Shown: positions 30,666 through 39,615, counted from the stretch's first letter. The stretch: 64,000 bases of DNA from Paucibacter_B soli (GCF_037482845.1 NZ_JBBHJW010000009.1:1-64000); one strand, 5' to 3'. The notes: generated by a model from the letters alone, not told the origin. A program made the numbers and translations.

Positions 30666-31037
30666 ATGACCCAACTCAGCCATCTCACCGCCGATCATCT
30701 GTCTCGCTTGAATGCGAGCTGCGAACTGGTGGAGCGCGAATATGTCACCCGCGAGACCGGCGAGGTCGTTCCATCTTCTTCCTCAACGGATGCTTCCCAC
30801 GCGGCAGCGCGCAAGCATCTGGCCGACACCCTGGCGTCGATCCCGGATAAGGCCGTTGTCGAATTGCTCGCGCTCATGTGGCTTGGTCGCGGAGACAGCG
30901 GGACGGATTTTTCTGAGATCCTGGAACACGCTCGCAAGGACTTCGACGCGCACACTCGCGGCTACCTCGCCGCCAAGTCGCCGCTGCGCTCCTACATCGC
31001 CAAGGGCCTGGCCGCGTCTGGCGCGATCCCGCGCTAA
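30666..31037 (+). CDS. DUF3775-family protein, 123 aa
   Basis: The segment VVELLALMWLGRGDSGTDFS, then EILEHARKDF, is the core DUF3775 pattern (ALMWLGRGD...W..A...A). The family is small and of unknown function, common in proteobacterial genomes and plasmids. ATG 30666 is preferred over the upstream in-frame start because homology begins here. It lies between element C and the DndC-like gene and has no GATATC box of its own that I can see. Confidence 0.65.
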   Translation: MTQLSHLTADHLSRLNASCELVEREYVTRETGEVVPSSSSTDASHAAARKHLADTLASIPDKAVVELLALMWLGRGDSGTDFSEILEHARKDFDAHTRGYLAAKSPLRSYIAKGLAASGAIPR

Positions 31038-31098
31038 CTCGAGAGTTCCATAGGGAATTCCGCTAGGCTTCTGGCGAGGCCTGGCGTGCTCATGTATG

Positions 31099-31124
31099 TT
31101 GCATTTCGCAGCGTATGTGATATC
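31099..31124 (+). promoter_or_regulatory. Promoter-like box TTGCAT-14-GATATC
   Basis: Excellent copy (GCGTATGTGATATCTC). It lies 2 bases from a possible ATG at 31127 and therefore argues for the later start at 31160. Confidence 0.65.
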
Positions 31125-31159
31125 TCATGTTCAATCCGATTGACTTTTCGGCACTGAAC

Positions 31160-33247
31160 ATGACACACGCAGCCCAACTGAGTTTCTTTGACCTCTTCGA
31201 CGCCGAGATGGCGCCGTCGCTGGTGACGCCTGTTGCTGCTGCTGCGCAGATTGCTCTTGCTGCCAATGATCCTCTGGCAAGCGTTGAGGCTGTTGGTGGG
31301 TCGCTGGTCCTGCCTGGCGACGAGGACGTCGAGGCGCAATTCCAATCGGTCTACAACCTCTCTACGGAAGATAAGGTTGCGCGCTCCAAGGCTGCAATCC
31401 ATCGCGTCTTTGACGATGGCCACCCCATCGTTCTGGCTTACTCGGCCGGCAAGGATTCGACCGTCATGCTGTACCTGGCGCTCGAAGTCGCTGTTGAACG
31501 CAAGGCCCAAGACCTTCCGATGAACCAGATCCTCATCACGCACGCCTCGACCCTGGTCGACAACCCTGCGTACGAGGAAGTCACGCGCCACGAGATCGCG
31601 AAGATCCGCGCCTTCATCACCGAGCACGACCTCCCTGCCCGCCTCGACATTGCCAGCCCGTCTCTGAACGACACCTGGGCGGTGCGCATCATTTCCGGCC
31701 GCGCGCTGCCCACCTTTGCGAACAGCTCTTCGCGCGACTGCTCCATCTCGCTCAAGATCCAGCCTCAGCAGCGCCAACGCAAGGCCGCCCTCAAGGAGCT
31801 GTCCGTGTCCGGCGCACCGGTGGTCATGGTCGGCACGCGATTCGACGAGTCCGCATCCCGCAACGCCCGGATGAAGCTCCGCGGCGAGACCGACGACAAG
31901 GTCTGGCTCGAAGAGGTCCGCTCGCCCGTCGGCAAGAAGATCCGTGATGAGCTTCGCTTGTCGCCGATCTGCTTCTACAGCCAGGAAGACATCTGGGTGA
32001 TCCTGTCTGAGTTGCAGAGTGGCGAGCTTCAGTCCTACACCGATGCTGCATCAATCTGGGAGGCCTATCGTGATGGTGGCAACACAAGCTGCGCAGTGGT
32101 GTCAGATGACGTGATGAAGGCCTCCGCTAAGGCCTGTGGTGCGCGTTTCGGATGTTGGAGCTGCGCGGCCGTGGGGCGAGATAAGAGCCTGGAGTCGATG
32201 ATTGAGTCTGATGAAAAGTACGCATTCATGCGCGGTCTGAACCGCCTGCAGCGCTTCATTGTCGACACTCAATACGACATGGCTCGTCGCCAGTGGGTTG
32301 GTCGCACCGTCACCAAGGACGGCTATATCGCCATCGCTCCTGACGCTTACTCCCCCAAGATGCAGCGTGACCTTCTGCTGTATGCGCTGACTCTGGACAA
32401 GAAGGAGCGTCAGGCTGCGCGTGAACTTGGCATTGAGCCACGCTTTGAGATCGTGACTCTGCAACAGCTGATCGCCATCGACATCATCTGGTCGATGCAA
32501 GGCCACCAGCCTCGAGCGTTTGAGGCCGTGCACCTTTGGATGGACGTGAACGAGAAGGGCAGCGACTACTTCCCGCCGGAAGTCGGCCAGATCGCTGCGG
32601 CCGACAAGAAGGTGCCAAAGCCCGTCTGGCTGAACGTTGGCCGTGACTATGACTCTGATGCTGGCTACTCCAGCTTCTACACCGGCGCCCGCAACATCAT
32701 GGCCGACCTGGTCGGCGCGACCGAGACCGGTGGCTGCCAGCAGAACATCGAACTCGGCGACGGCCGCGTCGTCATGGGTGTGGACAAGTCGGACTTCTTC
32801 GAAGTCGACGCCCAGGGTGCCGAGGACTTCTTCTTCTGGGAGGTCATTGAGAGCCGCGTGCACGAGCGCAAGGGCGACCTGGACTCCGGCGAGGCCTTCC
32901 GCCACTACCAGATGCTCGGCACGTTCTCCACGGCCCGTCGTCACCTGGGCGAGCAGGACTACATGCTGCGCCGCGCCGAGTGGAAGCGCCGCCATGGCGT
33001 CTATCAGATGACCCGCGAGCAATTGCTGTCAGCCAGCGTCAGCGACGCCCAGCGCGCTGCCGGTCTGCGCGCCCCTGAGGGCGTCAAGTCTCTGCCTGAG
33101 CGCTACCAGGAGCGCCTCGATGCCGAGCATGCCCGCCGCACTGCCGGCGCCTGGCGGCCGGGCGCGCCGCAAGTCGACATGGAGGCGATCCGCCGCGGCG
33201 AATTGAAGACCCGGTACTTGCCTGCGGACTCGGCAGTGGCCGCCTAA
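31160..33247 (+). CDS. DndC/PAPS-reductase-like ATP pyrophosphatase, 695 aa
   Basis: PP-loop AYSAGKDST at residues 93-101, then ISLKIQP with an upstream Cys (SSRDCS), and the DndC-type motif RFGCWSCAAVGRDKS with Cys332 and Cys335. DndC transfers sulfur in DNA phosphorothioate modification, using an iron-sulfur cluster held by such Cys residues. This protein is longer than DndC (about 500 aa), with 250 extra C-terminal residues of unknown fold. No dndA, B, D, E or ssp genes are in the window, so classical phosphorothioation cannot be assumed. The frame is open from 31127, but the promoter box position favours ATG 31160. Confidence 0.8.
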   Translation: MTHAAQLSFFDLFDAEMAPSLVTPVAAAAQIALAANDPLASVEAVGGSLVLPGDEDVEAQFQSVYNLSTEDKVARSKAAIHRVFDDGHPIVLAYSAGKDSTVMLYLALEVAVERKAQDLPMNQILITHASTLVDNPAYEEVTRHEIAKIRAFITEHDLPARLDIASPSLNDTWAVRIISGRALPTFANSSSRDCSISLKIQPQQRQRKAALKELSVSGAPVVMVGTRFDESASRNARMKLRGETDDKVWLEEVRSPVGKKIRDELRLSPICFYSQEDIWVILSELQSGELQSYTDAASIWEAYRDGGNTSCAVVSDDVMKASAKACGARFGCWSCAAVGRDKSLESMIESDEKYAFMRGLNRLQRFIVDTQYDMARRQWVGRTVTKDGYIAIAPDAYSPKMQRDLLLYALTLDKKERQAARELGIEPRFEIVTLQQLIAIDIIWSMQGHQPRAFEAVHLWMDVNEKGSDYFPPEVGQIAAADKKVPKPVWLNVGRDYDSDAGYSSFYTGARNIMADLVGATETGGCQQNIELGDGRVVMGVDKSDFFEVDAQGAEDFFFWEVIESRVHERKGDLDSGEAFRHYQMLGTFSTARRHLGEQDYMLRRAEWKRRHGVYQMTREQLLSASVSDAQRAAGLRAPEGVKSLPERYQERLDAEHARRTAGAWRPGAPQVDMEAIRRGELKTRYLPADSAVAA

Positions 33248-33289
33248 TGTGGCAGACTCGCCTGCAAAGCCCCCTCTTTGGATTTCGCC

Positions 33290-33955
33290 ATGACCCATTT
33301 CGAGCTCACCAAGCCAGTCCTCACCAGTCTCACGACACATGGCTCCTTAGGTCAGCGCTTCGAGGTGAAGCAGATTAAGCGGGGCGGGTTGATCGGCAGC
33401 ATGCGCGTCCTGCTGGGCGGCATCGTCGTAGCGGAGGCGCGCGAAATGAGTCTGACGGCACCAGAGTCCCTCATTGTTCGTCTTCAGTTCCACGGCGGTC
33501 GCAATACCTGGATGGTTGAGCTCGAGCGTGTCTCTCCGTACCGCATCTATCCGCGCGCAGACTGGTGGGGCACCCTGCCAGAGATGATGGCCGCATTCCA
33601 GCGGGCTACCGGCATCGAACTCCCCGCCATCTCAATTGCCGACATCGGCGTTGGCATCTCTGAGTACACCGCCAAGGGCGTCTCCGTGCTTCCGGGCAAT
33701 CCCTGGCGCCTCGAGGTCGGCCAGACCTACCATGTGACACGGGATCGACTGGGCGACCATCGTCGCTTCCAGGTCGTCGAACGCGCCGGCCGCGTCGAGA
33801 TTTGCTTCGAGTCTCCCGACGGATTGAGTGAGTCCTTCGACCCTACCCTTGTCCTCAATGAGATGGCCTGGCTCACCCTCAGGAGGGTTGATGCCTCCGA
33901 GCAGTTGGTCGCTGCGCCGGTTGCTCAGCCGGCCGCGCGGAGCATGCGCCCTTGA
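33290..33955 (+). CDS. Beta-rich unknown protein, 221 aa
   Basis: ATG 33290 is preferred over a TTG 12 bases upstream. N-terminal basic strands (QRFEVKQIKRGGLIGSMRVL) are followed by VRLQFHGGRNTWMVELERVS and a second domain from about residue 130 (PWRLEVGQTYHVTRDRLGDH). It ends AAPVAQPAARSMRP, a mild version of the Pro/Arg tails seen further right. It is 42 bases after the DndC-like gene, so co-transcription is likely. Confidence 0.6.
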   Translation: MTHFELTKPVLTSLTTHGSLGQRFEVKQIKRGGLIGSMRVLLGGIVVAEAREMSLTAPESLIVRLQFHGGRNTWMVELERVSPYRIYPRADWWGTLPEMMAAFQRATGIELPAISIADIGVGISEYTAKGVSVLPGNPWRLEVGQTYHVTRDRLGDHRRFQVVERAGRVEICFESPDGLSESFDPTLVLNEMAWLTLRRVDASEQLVAAPVAQPAARSMRP

Positions 33956-33981
33956 ACCTCTGCCAGGCAGGTGATCGCAAT

Positions 33982-34055
33982 GCGCGGCAAACCTCGGCCT
34001 TCAGGCCGGGGAAGGATAGCGCCGCGCCTGGCGTCCCGCCAGGCGAGTTGGCACG
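33982..34055 (+). repeat. Solo IS200/IS605 end, homologous to the left end of element A
   Basis: 74 bp matching 2652-2725 with six differences, including the CGGCCTTCAGGCCGG hairpin and the GCCTGGCG..CGCCAGGC hairpin. No tnpB or tnpA is attached. It is either the scar of an excised or decayed element, or a minimal non-autonomous unit. Confidence 0.7.
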
Positions 34056-34173
34056 GGCCGGCAACTGAGGGGCGCACCCAGGTCGATATCCAGCTCGCCT
34101 TGCGCGATGCGCAAGCGTCCGGTTGCTGAGCTTGCGCGGCGCCAAGAATTTCGTCACGCGTTATGATTCATCG

Positions 34174-34494
34174 ATGAGCGTGAACATCAAGCCATCCATA
34201 TCGTCCAACGCATCTGCTGCTGAAACCCGGACCGCGGCCAAGCGCGGCCGAAAGCCTAAGGGCGACGAAGCAATGACAGGCTCACAGCGTCAGTCTCTGT
34301 ATCGGGCGCGGATCAAGGATGCCTCGCTAACTGCGGCAGTCAGCCCTGAGCAGGTTCCAAGAGTTGCCCTTATGGATCGTCTGAACGAGTCCTTGGCCAA
34401 ACTGGACGACCCCAAGAAAGGGCGTTGGCACCCCCGGCACCGCGAATACGCCGCCTTGGTTGTTGCTGAGCTCAAGAAGCGTTACGGCCTCTGA
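34174..34494 (+). CDS. Small basic protein with AT-hook-like segment, 106 aa
   Basis: ATG 34174 (the frame is open to 34123). Residues 20-30 contain KRGRKPKG, an AT-hook-like core (GRKP), followed by TGSQRQSLYRARIKDASLTA and a helical C-terminus ending ELKKRYGL. Minor-groove DNA binding is an inference from the motif. A single-gene unit before the promoter of the large array. Confidence 0.6.
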   Translation: MSVNIKPSISSNASAAETRTAAKRGRKPKGDEAMTGSQRQSLYRARIKDASLTAAVSPEQVPRVALMDRLNESLAKLDDPKKGRWHPRHREYAALVVAELKKRYGL

Positions 34495-34546
34495 GCCGGC
34501 ACGGCGGTCTGGCCGTAACCGACGGCTGCGGCATCCCAATAGTCGC

Positions 34547-34573
34547 TTGCCTTGCGCTGGTGTATACGGTATC
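34547..34573 (+). promoter_or_regulatory. Promoter-like box TTGCCT-15-GGTATC
   Basis: Variant of the recurrent box 36 bases before 34610. It probably drives the beginning of the large ankyrin-like array. Confidence 0.5.
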
Positions 34574-34609
34574 ATCTGCACTGCGTCATTCGGTTGACGC
34601 CAGTGGCAT

Positions 34610-35620
34610 ATGGAACGAAAACCCCTCTTTGGCGCGCGCGCGGCGCAGCTCGCCCAGCAAGAGGCCGCTGACATGGCCTCTGGGATCTGGGCATCCTGGC
34701 TCTGTGACGCCATCCGCAAACACAAGTACGACGACATGCTCACTCTCCTGAGGGGGAGTGACCGTTTCCCGCGGCCGCGAGAGGCCGTGCTTGCCGGACT
34801 GAAGTTGGATGGAATTCAGGGCAACTCCAGCGCCAGGATGCTTGCCCAGGTTTGCATGGACTCCAGCAACGTCCATGCCCTCGCCTTGATAGCTGAGCAG
34901 CAACCCAGCGGCATCACATTGGCTGACTGCTGCCGCTCCTACGTCAAAAGCGGCGTACTCGAGGTCAGCAGCGATCTGTCGCTGCTTCAGCTTTCCATGA
35001 AATACGGGAACGCGGAAGCCTTGCGCTTGGCGCTGAAGTATGAATCTGGCCATCCATGCGTATCTGGAACCGAGGACATCTTCCGTGGTGGCTCGGTGCA
35101 CTATGAGGCGCTGCGCGAGGCCGTTACTTCTACAAATTGTGCTGCCTCTGCTCTCTACGCGAAATGCTGCCGCGTGGCTCTCGAGTTCGGACTCCCCTTC
35201 GCGCACACAAGGGCTGAAGGAGTTTCCACCATGAGCGACCTCTTCTTCCGCAACCGCTGGAATCGCGATCACCTTGGTGCCGTTCTCGTCCCGCTGTTGG
35301 CGGACTACGTAAAGGCCGGCTTGCTCGATCTCGATGCAGTCAACACGAACGGTCATCGACCAGTGGCCGCAGCAATCTTCGTCGGCAATGGTGAGGCCGC
35401 GGCTGCAGCCATTGACCTCGGTTGCGATTTGAAAGGTGCCATTCAAGGAACCGCGGCCGCCGATCTCCTCGCACTTGCCGGTGAGCAGTGCACTGGTGAA
35501 GCGGTCGCGCAAGTGACTGCCGCGCTCATGAGGCGCCAGGTGCGCAATCCGGCAGCCCAAGAGGGAACCAAGTTGGCGACGATTCAACCCTCGCGCCGAG
35601 CTGCGCGGATTGGGCTCTGA
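34610..35620 (+). CDS. Divergent ankyrin-like family protein with Arg-rich tail, 336 aa
   Basis: Founding member of the local family. Helix pairs of ankyrin type recur (SLLQLSMKYGNAEALRLALK; HRPVAAAIFVGNGEAAAAAI then DLGCDL). A conserved block YVKAGLLDLDAVNTNG is followed about 60 residues later by the family signature TAALMRRQV, then a linker and the terminus PSRRAARIGL. There is no signal peptide or transmembrane helix. First gene after the box at 34547; the next gene follows after 2 bases. Ankyrin folds mediate protein binding. A specific role is unknown. Confidence 0.75.
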   Translation: MERKPLFGARAAQLAQQEAADMASGIWASWLCDAIRKHKYDDMLTLLRGSDRFPRPREAVLAGLKLDGIQGNSSARMLAQVCMDSSNVHALALIAEQQPSGITLADCCRSYVKSGVLEVSSDLSLLQLSMKYGNAEALRLALKYESGHPCVSGTEDIFRGGSVHYEALREAVTSTNCAASALYAKCCRVALEFGLPFAHTRAEGVSTMSDLFFRNRWNRDHLGAVLVPLLADYVKAGLLDLDAVNTNGHRPVAAAIFVGNGEAAAAAIDLGCDLKGAIQGTAAADLLALAGEQCTGEAVAQVTAALMRRQVRNPAAQEGTKLATIQPSRRAARIGL

Positions 35621-35622
35621 CG

Positions 35623-36609
35623 ATGAGGCCTCACGACACCTGGCCCAACGACGTCAGCCTGGCGGTTGCTGAGCACCGGCACGAAGATCTGCTCGAGCTC
35701 TTCGCCGGCCCTGATGCCCGCAGCCGAATGCTCCTTGGATTCGTCGTTCCTCCGGATCTCGACGGTGGCTATTGCTTCGCGCAGCTCTGCCTCCATCACC
35801 GCAACATCGACGCGCTTCGCCTGATCGTCGAGCGCGCGCCCGCCGGCATCAGCTACCAGGACACGATCACCTACGACTGCCACCATGGCACCTCGTCGCT
35901 CTTCAAGACGGTGACCAACCTGCCCATGGAGGCGCTGAATTGCAGGTCAGCCGCCGCATTGCAGCTTGCTGCTGAGCATGAGCCGAAGAGTCCGCACTTC
36001 AAGACTCCGATCAAGGCCCACGGCAACAAAACCTTGCACCTGGCGGGCCTGGACTGGCTCTTCCAGAAGAGAACGACAGCGGCTGACGCCGCCGACCTGG
36101 CCGACGCCTGCAGGGTCCTGATGAAGATGGGGGCTCCGGCCCATTCGAAGGATGACGGCTCCCTGAGCCTCGTCACCATCCTCTTCTCGCGCGCCTGGCA
36201 TTCGTACCCGGCGGCTGACCAGCTTACCCAGCTGGTGCGCGACTACGTTGCGGCCGGCGCAATCCAGCTTGCTGGTCGAGGCCCCGCCAATCAGGACCAG
36301 TCACCGCACGCCGCCTACGGCAACACGCCGCTGGAGTACGCGATCAAGGCCGGCAACGGTTTGGCCGCGGCCGTGGCCATTGAACTCGGCGCCGACATGA
36401 AGGCGGCCACGCCGGCTGGTCACGAATGCTTGATCTCCTTCGCCAAGGATTTCGCCGTCCTTGATGACACTCAGACGTTGGTTCCTCGAATCACGGAGGC
36501 AGTCATGCGTCGCCAGATTCGCGCCGTCGAAGCCCAAGAGGCAACGCTCTCCTCTGCCAGCTTGCCACCAACATCTCCACCGCCCCGCGTGGGGCGACTG
36601 GGCCTTTGA
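35623..36609 (+). CDS. Divergent ankyrin-like family protein with Arg-rich tail, 328 aa
   Basis: Same architecture as the preceding gene: an N-terminal helical repeat region (VSLAVAEHRHEDLLELFAGP), RDYVAAGAIQLAGRG, NTPLEYAIKAGNGLAAAVAI, ELGADM, the signature TEAVMRRQI, and a Pro/Ser linker ending PPPRVGRLGL. Sequence identity to its neighbour is low outside these landmarks, so the paralogs are old or fast-evolving. An exact GCAAGCTGGCAGAGGAG motif (minus strand) lies inside its linker-coding region at 36546-36565. Confidence 0.75.
   Translation: MRPHDTWPNDVSLAVAEHRHEDLLELFAGPDARSRMLLGFVVPPDLDGGYCFAQLCLHHRNIDALRLIVERAPAGISYQDTITYDCHHGTSSLFKTVTNLPMEALNCRSAAALQLAAEHEPKSPHFKTPIKAHGNKTLHLAGLDWLFQKRTTAADAADLADACRVLMKMGAPAHSKDDGSLSLVTILFSRAWHSYPAADQLTQLVRDYVAAGAIQLAGRGPANQDQSPHAAYGNTPLEYAIKAGNGLAAAVAIELGADMKAATPAGHECLISFAKDFAVLDDTQTLVPRITEAVMRRQIRAVEAQEATLSSASLPPTSPPPRVGRLGL
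36546..36565 (-). repeat. GCAAGCTGGCAGAGGAG motif, copy 4
   Basis: Exact 17-mer on the minus strand within the 3' end of the ankyrin-like gene 35623-36609. Confidence 0.5.
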
Positions 36610-36628
36610 TCGCGCAGATCGGAACGCT

Positions 36629-37039
36629 ATGTACCCAACCATCTTCGAGTTGATCGACGCCGCCGACGCTGAAGGCGTGCTGCGATTCACGTATCCCACC
36701 TACCTGAACGACCACCTCTCGGCGAACCGGCAGAAGGCACTGGCCGAGATGGTCGAGCGCGAACTCCACAACGCTGGCTTTGCATTGCCGCGCATTGTGC
36801 GTGGCCAGTGGGCAGACGTCGTCCAGGCCCAGGCCACCAAGAACGGCGCCGGTGAATGGGAAGTCCGCATCAACCTGGCCAAGGCCCTGCTGTTGCTTCG
36901 ATGCCGCGCCCTTGGCCTCGACGATGGCAACGGTGCCACTCAACCACTCCCGGACTCATCCGAGCCCCAGGTCAACCTTTCGCTCTTCGATGACCCAAGT
37001 TGTCGGCCAGCTCCGACTCGACGCACATCCAGGCCCTGA
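36629..37039 (+). CDS. Unknown protein with Arg-rich tail, 136 aa
   Basis: ATG 36629, 19 bases after the previous stop. Starts MYPTIFELIDAADAEG and has predicted mixed alpha/beta structure (RGQWADVVQAQATKNGAGEW, then EVRINLAKALLLLRC). It ends CRPAPTRRTSRP, the shared type of tail. It is unrelated in its main domain to the ankyrin-like neighbours, which makes the shared tail notable. Family unknown. Confidence 0.65.
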   Translation: MYPTIFELIDAADAEGVLRFTYPTYLNDHLSANRQKALAEMVERELHNAGFALPRIVRGQWADVVQAQATKNGAGEWEVRINLAKALLLLRCRALGLDDGNGATQPLPDSSEPQVNLSLFDDPSCRPAPTRRTSRP

Positions 37040-37081
37040 CCTCGCTTCCTGAAACTCATCACTTTTCAATTTGGAGTCCTC

Positions 37082-37402
37082 ATGAGCACGACGAAACAAA
37101 TGAGCTACGGCGGCGCAAACGCTGTAAAGATCCTTGCGGCCGAGCGCATGGGGATCACTGTTGCCCTGTCGGATCTAGCGAAATCACTGCTCCGCGGTGA
37201 GGCGGTTGATCCATCAGCCGGCGTCGCAATTGAACGTGAGGCCGTTCGGTTGCACAACGCCATCCGAAAGGACGGAACCCGTCTCCCGGTGGCGAATCGA
37301 CATGCCCAGGACGTTCTCATGGAGTATGGATTTGAAATTCCGTACACCTCCCCTGGTGCCGTTGCTCCCGCGAGTCGGCTTGCACGCCCCGGCGTTCATT
37401 GA
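37082..37402 (+). CDS. Unknown protein with weak Arg-containing tail, 106 aa
   Basis: ATG 37082 after TTTGGAGTCCTC. Helical: ANAVKILAAERMGITVALSD, then AIEREAVRLHNAIRKDGTRL. C-terminus is APASRLARPGVH, a weaker version of the tail. No domain recognised. 42-43 bases separate it from each neighbour, so operon membership is likely. Confidence 0.6.
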   Translation: MSTTKQMSYGGANAVKILAAERMGITVALSDLAKSLLRGEAVDPSAGVAIEREAVRLHNAIRKDGTRLPVANRHAQDVLMEYGFEIPYTSPGAVAPASRLARPGVH

Positions 37403-37438
37403 TCGGCACCTGAGGATTTAGGCTAACTAAAGCGATCA

Positions 37439-38047
37439 ATGTCTCAGACACGATACTCGTCTCATCAGATCGGCGCCCTGCGACGCAAGATTGGGCCCAT
37501 CCACGCCGCCATTGATGCCGGCGACATGGAGGTCTTCAAGCAGCTGCTGCTCGTCAACGATGCCGACGGCGCGCCCAGGGTTGCAGATGAGATGGCCAGG
37601 GCCTTGATGGCCGGCTACCCAGCTGACGATTCTCCGAAGCCTGATATCTGGTCGCTTGGCGAGCGCTGCCTTCACCGGAACCAGCCTGAAATGCTTCGGG
37701 TCGCCCTCAGCGCGCGCCACCCTGATATGGTCAATAGTCTCCTGGCTGGCTCCAAGGCCTCGTGGCTCACGAACTTGTGCACCAAGCACTTTCTGGGTGA
37801 GTTCGCCAGCAACAGCTTGGTGGCAGCCGCCGATTGGAACGATCTTCCATGGGCTGTCCCCTTCATCAAAATCGTTCTTGAGATCGATCCTGATGACCGC
37901 GGTCTCTGGAGTATTACGGCCGGGACCAGCAGTGCTGCCATGGTTGCAGCAGCCCAGATGGAACTGCAGGTCGAGGCTGCCCTGCTCAGTTCGGAGCCGG
38001 TGACCGCCGGCGTCGCCTCCAGGCCGCGGAGAGATCGCCATGTCTGA
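37439..38047 (+). CDS. Ankyrin-like helical protein with Arg-rich tail, 202 aa
   Basis: Resembles the N-terminal half of the local family: AAIDAGDMEVFKQLLLVNDA and SLGERCLHRNQPEMLRVALS, but it lacks the LMxRxI signature. It ends TAGVASRPRRDRHV. Its stop overlaps the next start, and the next gene looks like a C-terminal half with the signature. The two may be a family member split into two chains, each ending in its own tail. Confidence 0.65.
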   Translation: MSQTRYSSHQIGALRRKIGPIHAAIDAGDMEVFKQLLLVNDADGAPRVADEMARALMAGYPADDSPKPDIWSLGERCLHRNQPEMLRVALSARHPDMVNSLLAGSKASWLTNLCTKHFLGEFASNSLVAAADWNDLPWAVPFIKIVLEIDPDDRGLWSITAGTSSAAMVAAAQMELQVEAALLSSEPVTAGVASRPRRDRHV

Positions 38048-38729
38048 GCCAGGCTTCATTCAATACGACGGGCCCAACCATCTGCTGGCGCAGCTGAAGT
38101 CTGGCGACATCCGCCCTAATGAGAAGGCGCCCTTGGTGCGCGGGGACGACAAAGTCTGGGCCCGGTCGATCCACGTGGCCGTCCTCGAGAACATGCTGTG
38201 GTCGGACGATGGAACGGAGTTCGAGCAGTTCAAGGACTGCATGGAGGCTCTGCTCGAGCTCAAGCTCTTTGACGAGCACATGTCACTGAACGACTCCGCA
38301 CGACTCTTTGCGGACTCGATATGGTTGGACGACAGGGAATACGTCTGTGACCTGATGCGTCGCTTCATCGAGCTCGACTTCCTCAAGGTCAACGAGATCA
38401 TTCCCGGGGAGCTCGACAGCCAGGACTGCGAGCGCAGCGTCTACGGCATGAAGCCGCTCGCCGCCGCCATTTTCCTGGGTCACCCAGATGCCGTCCGGAT
38501 ACTTGACGCCGCCGGCGCCAGCTGGAATCTTGGCCCAGTGATTCGAGATGGGCAACCACGCATGGCCGTTGAGTTCGCGCAGGAGTGCTCCGGACTCGTC
38601 TATGGCGCGCCCGAGGTCTTCGCCTACTTCACCGAGAAGCTGATGACTCAGCGCATCGACGCCATCCTGCCAGGCCCGGCAGATGATTCCAACGACACCC
38701 CTCGCCCAGGCCGCCGCGCCAGGCTATGA
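38040..38729 (+). CDS. Ankyrin-like family protein (C-terminal-half type), 229 aa
   Basis: It overlaps the previous gene by 8 bases. Contains MKPLAAAIFLGHPDAVRILD, AAGASWN and the signature TEKLMTQRI. It then has the linker DDSNDTPRPGRRARL. The N-terminal 130 residues are helical without clear repeats. Overlap implies obligatory co-translation with the upstream chain; the two products may bind each other (inference). Confidence 0.65.
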   Translation: MSEPGFIQYDGPNHLLAQLKSGDIRPNEKAPLVRGDDKVWARSIHVAVLENMLWSDDGTEFEQFKDCMEALLELKLFDEHMSLNDSARLFADSIWLDDREYVCDLMRRFIELDFLKVNEIIPGELDSQDCERSVYGMKPLAAAIFLGHPDAVRILDAAGASWNLGPVIRDGQPRMAVEFAQECSGLVYGAPEVFAYFTEKLMTQRIDAILPGPADDSNDTPRPGRRARL

Positions 38730-38744
38730 ATCCACGGACACCCA

Positions 38745-39509
38745 ATGACTTCACACCTGAAACTCATCACCTTCCCCGCCTCGATGTCTCCCGAGCAACT
38801 GCAGGCGGTCGACGCCATGCGCGGTCAACACACTGGTCGTGTGTACGCCGTGCTGCCGCGAACGATCCCGCTTGAAAAGGTCGTTGCCATCCGAGTGGAT
38901 GGCGCGAACGTGGACATCGAATTCGACGCCTACGAGAACATCCGGGCCGGTGCCGTCCGCATCAAGCAATCCCGCTTCGATGATCCTGTGATGGTTCGCT
39001 TGCGCATGACCCATCAATCTGTCGTCCTCGACACTCTGGCGCGGCAGTCTCATGGCCGGGCAGCGGATATCGACATCTCCCATGACATCCTCTTCAACGA
39101 GGGCACGTTGCACGAGCACGCCTATCTCGGCGCCGCGAAGGACGATCTCCTGGCATTGGTGAAGTCGGCCACGCCGCTCGAGCCCCAGACCGGTTTCATG
39201 GAATATGCACCTGCTGAAACGACGATCTCCAGCTTCGTGAGTGCGATCCAGAAGTGGTTCGCCAAAAGCGTAGAGGGCAGCAAGACTGTCCTCTCTGCCG
39301 ACCCCAATGTCTGCTCCCATATGCTCTATGTCACCTACCGTGACGAGTTCCGGCTGCACAACGCGGCCGAGGTCAAGGCGGCCATCAAGGGCTCGAAGGA
39401 CCCGGGTGTTCAGCGCGTCCTGAACGATCTCTGGGGCGTCACGCCGACAGCGACAGCTGCAGTCGACACCCCCGAGGGCTCCCTGCGGACTCGCCGGCCG
39501 CGCCCATAA
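38745..39509 (+). CDS. Unknown protein with Arg-rich tail, 254 aa
   Basis: Not ankyrin-like. Beta-rich N-terminus (LKLITFPASMSPEQLQAVDA; GRVYAVLPRTIPLEKVVAIR) and a helical C-terminal part (AAEVKAAIKGSKDPGVQRVL). It ends DTPEGSLRTRRPRP. The tail is typical of the array, attached to a different fold. ATG 39,509-ending frame starts at 38745 after ACACCCA. No catalytic motif recognised. Confidence 0.6.
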   Translation: MTSHLKLITFPASMSPEQLQAVDAMRGQHTGRVYAVLPRTIPLEKVVAIRVDGANVDIEFDAYENIRAGAVRIKQSRFDDPVMVRLRMTHQSVVLDTLARQSHGRAADIDISHDILFNEGTLHEHAYLGAAKDDLLALVKSATPLEPQTGFMEYAPAETTISSFVSAIQKWFAKSVEGSKTVLSADPNVCSHMLYVTYRDEFRLHNAAEVKAAIKGSKDPGVQRVLNDLWGVTPTATAAVDTPEGSLRTRRPRP

Positions 39510-39585
39510 AGCATCTGCAGCTCCCGCGCCTTCCGGAACGTCGGCGCCGGCGCGCCGAGCAAGAGCACTCTGAACTGCGGTGATC

Positions 39586-39615
39586 CTGGACGCCGGCCGC
39601 TGTGTATCGTATACT
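39586..39615 (+). promoter_or_regulatory. Sigma70-like promoter CTGGAC-18-TATACT
   Basis: Good TATACT with a partial -35 in the 204-bp gap before 39714. The surrounding GTATCGTATACTGTATG is partly palindromic. Confidence 0.4.
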
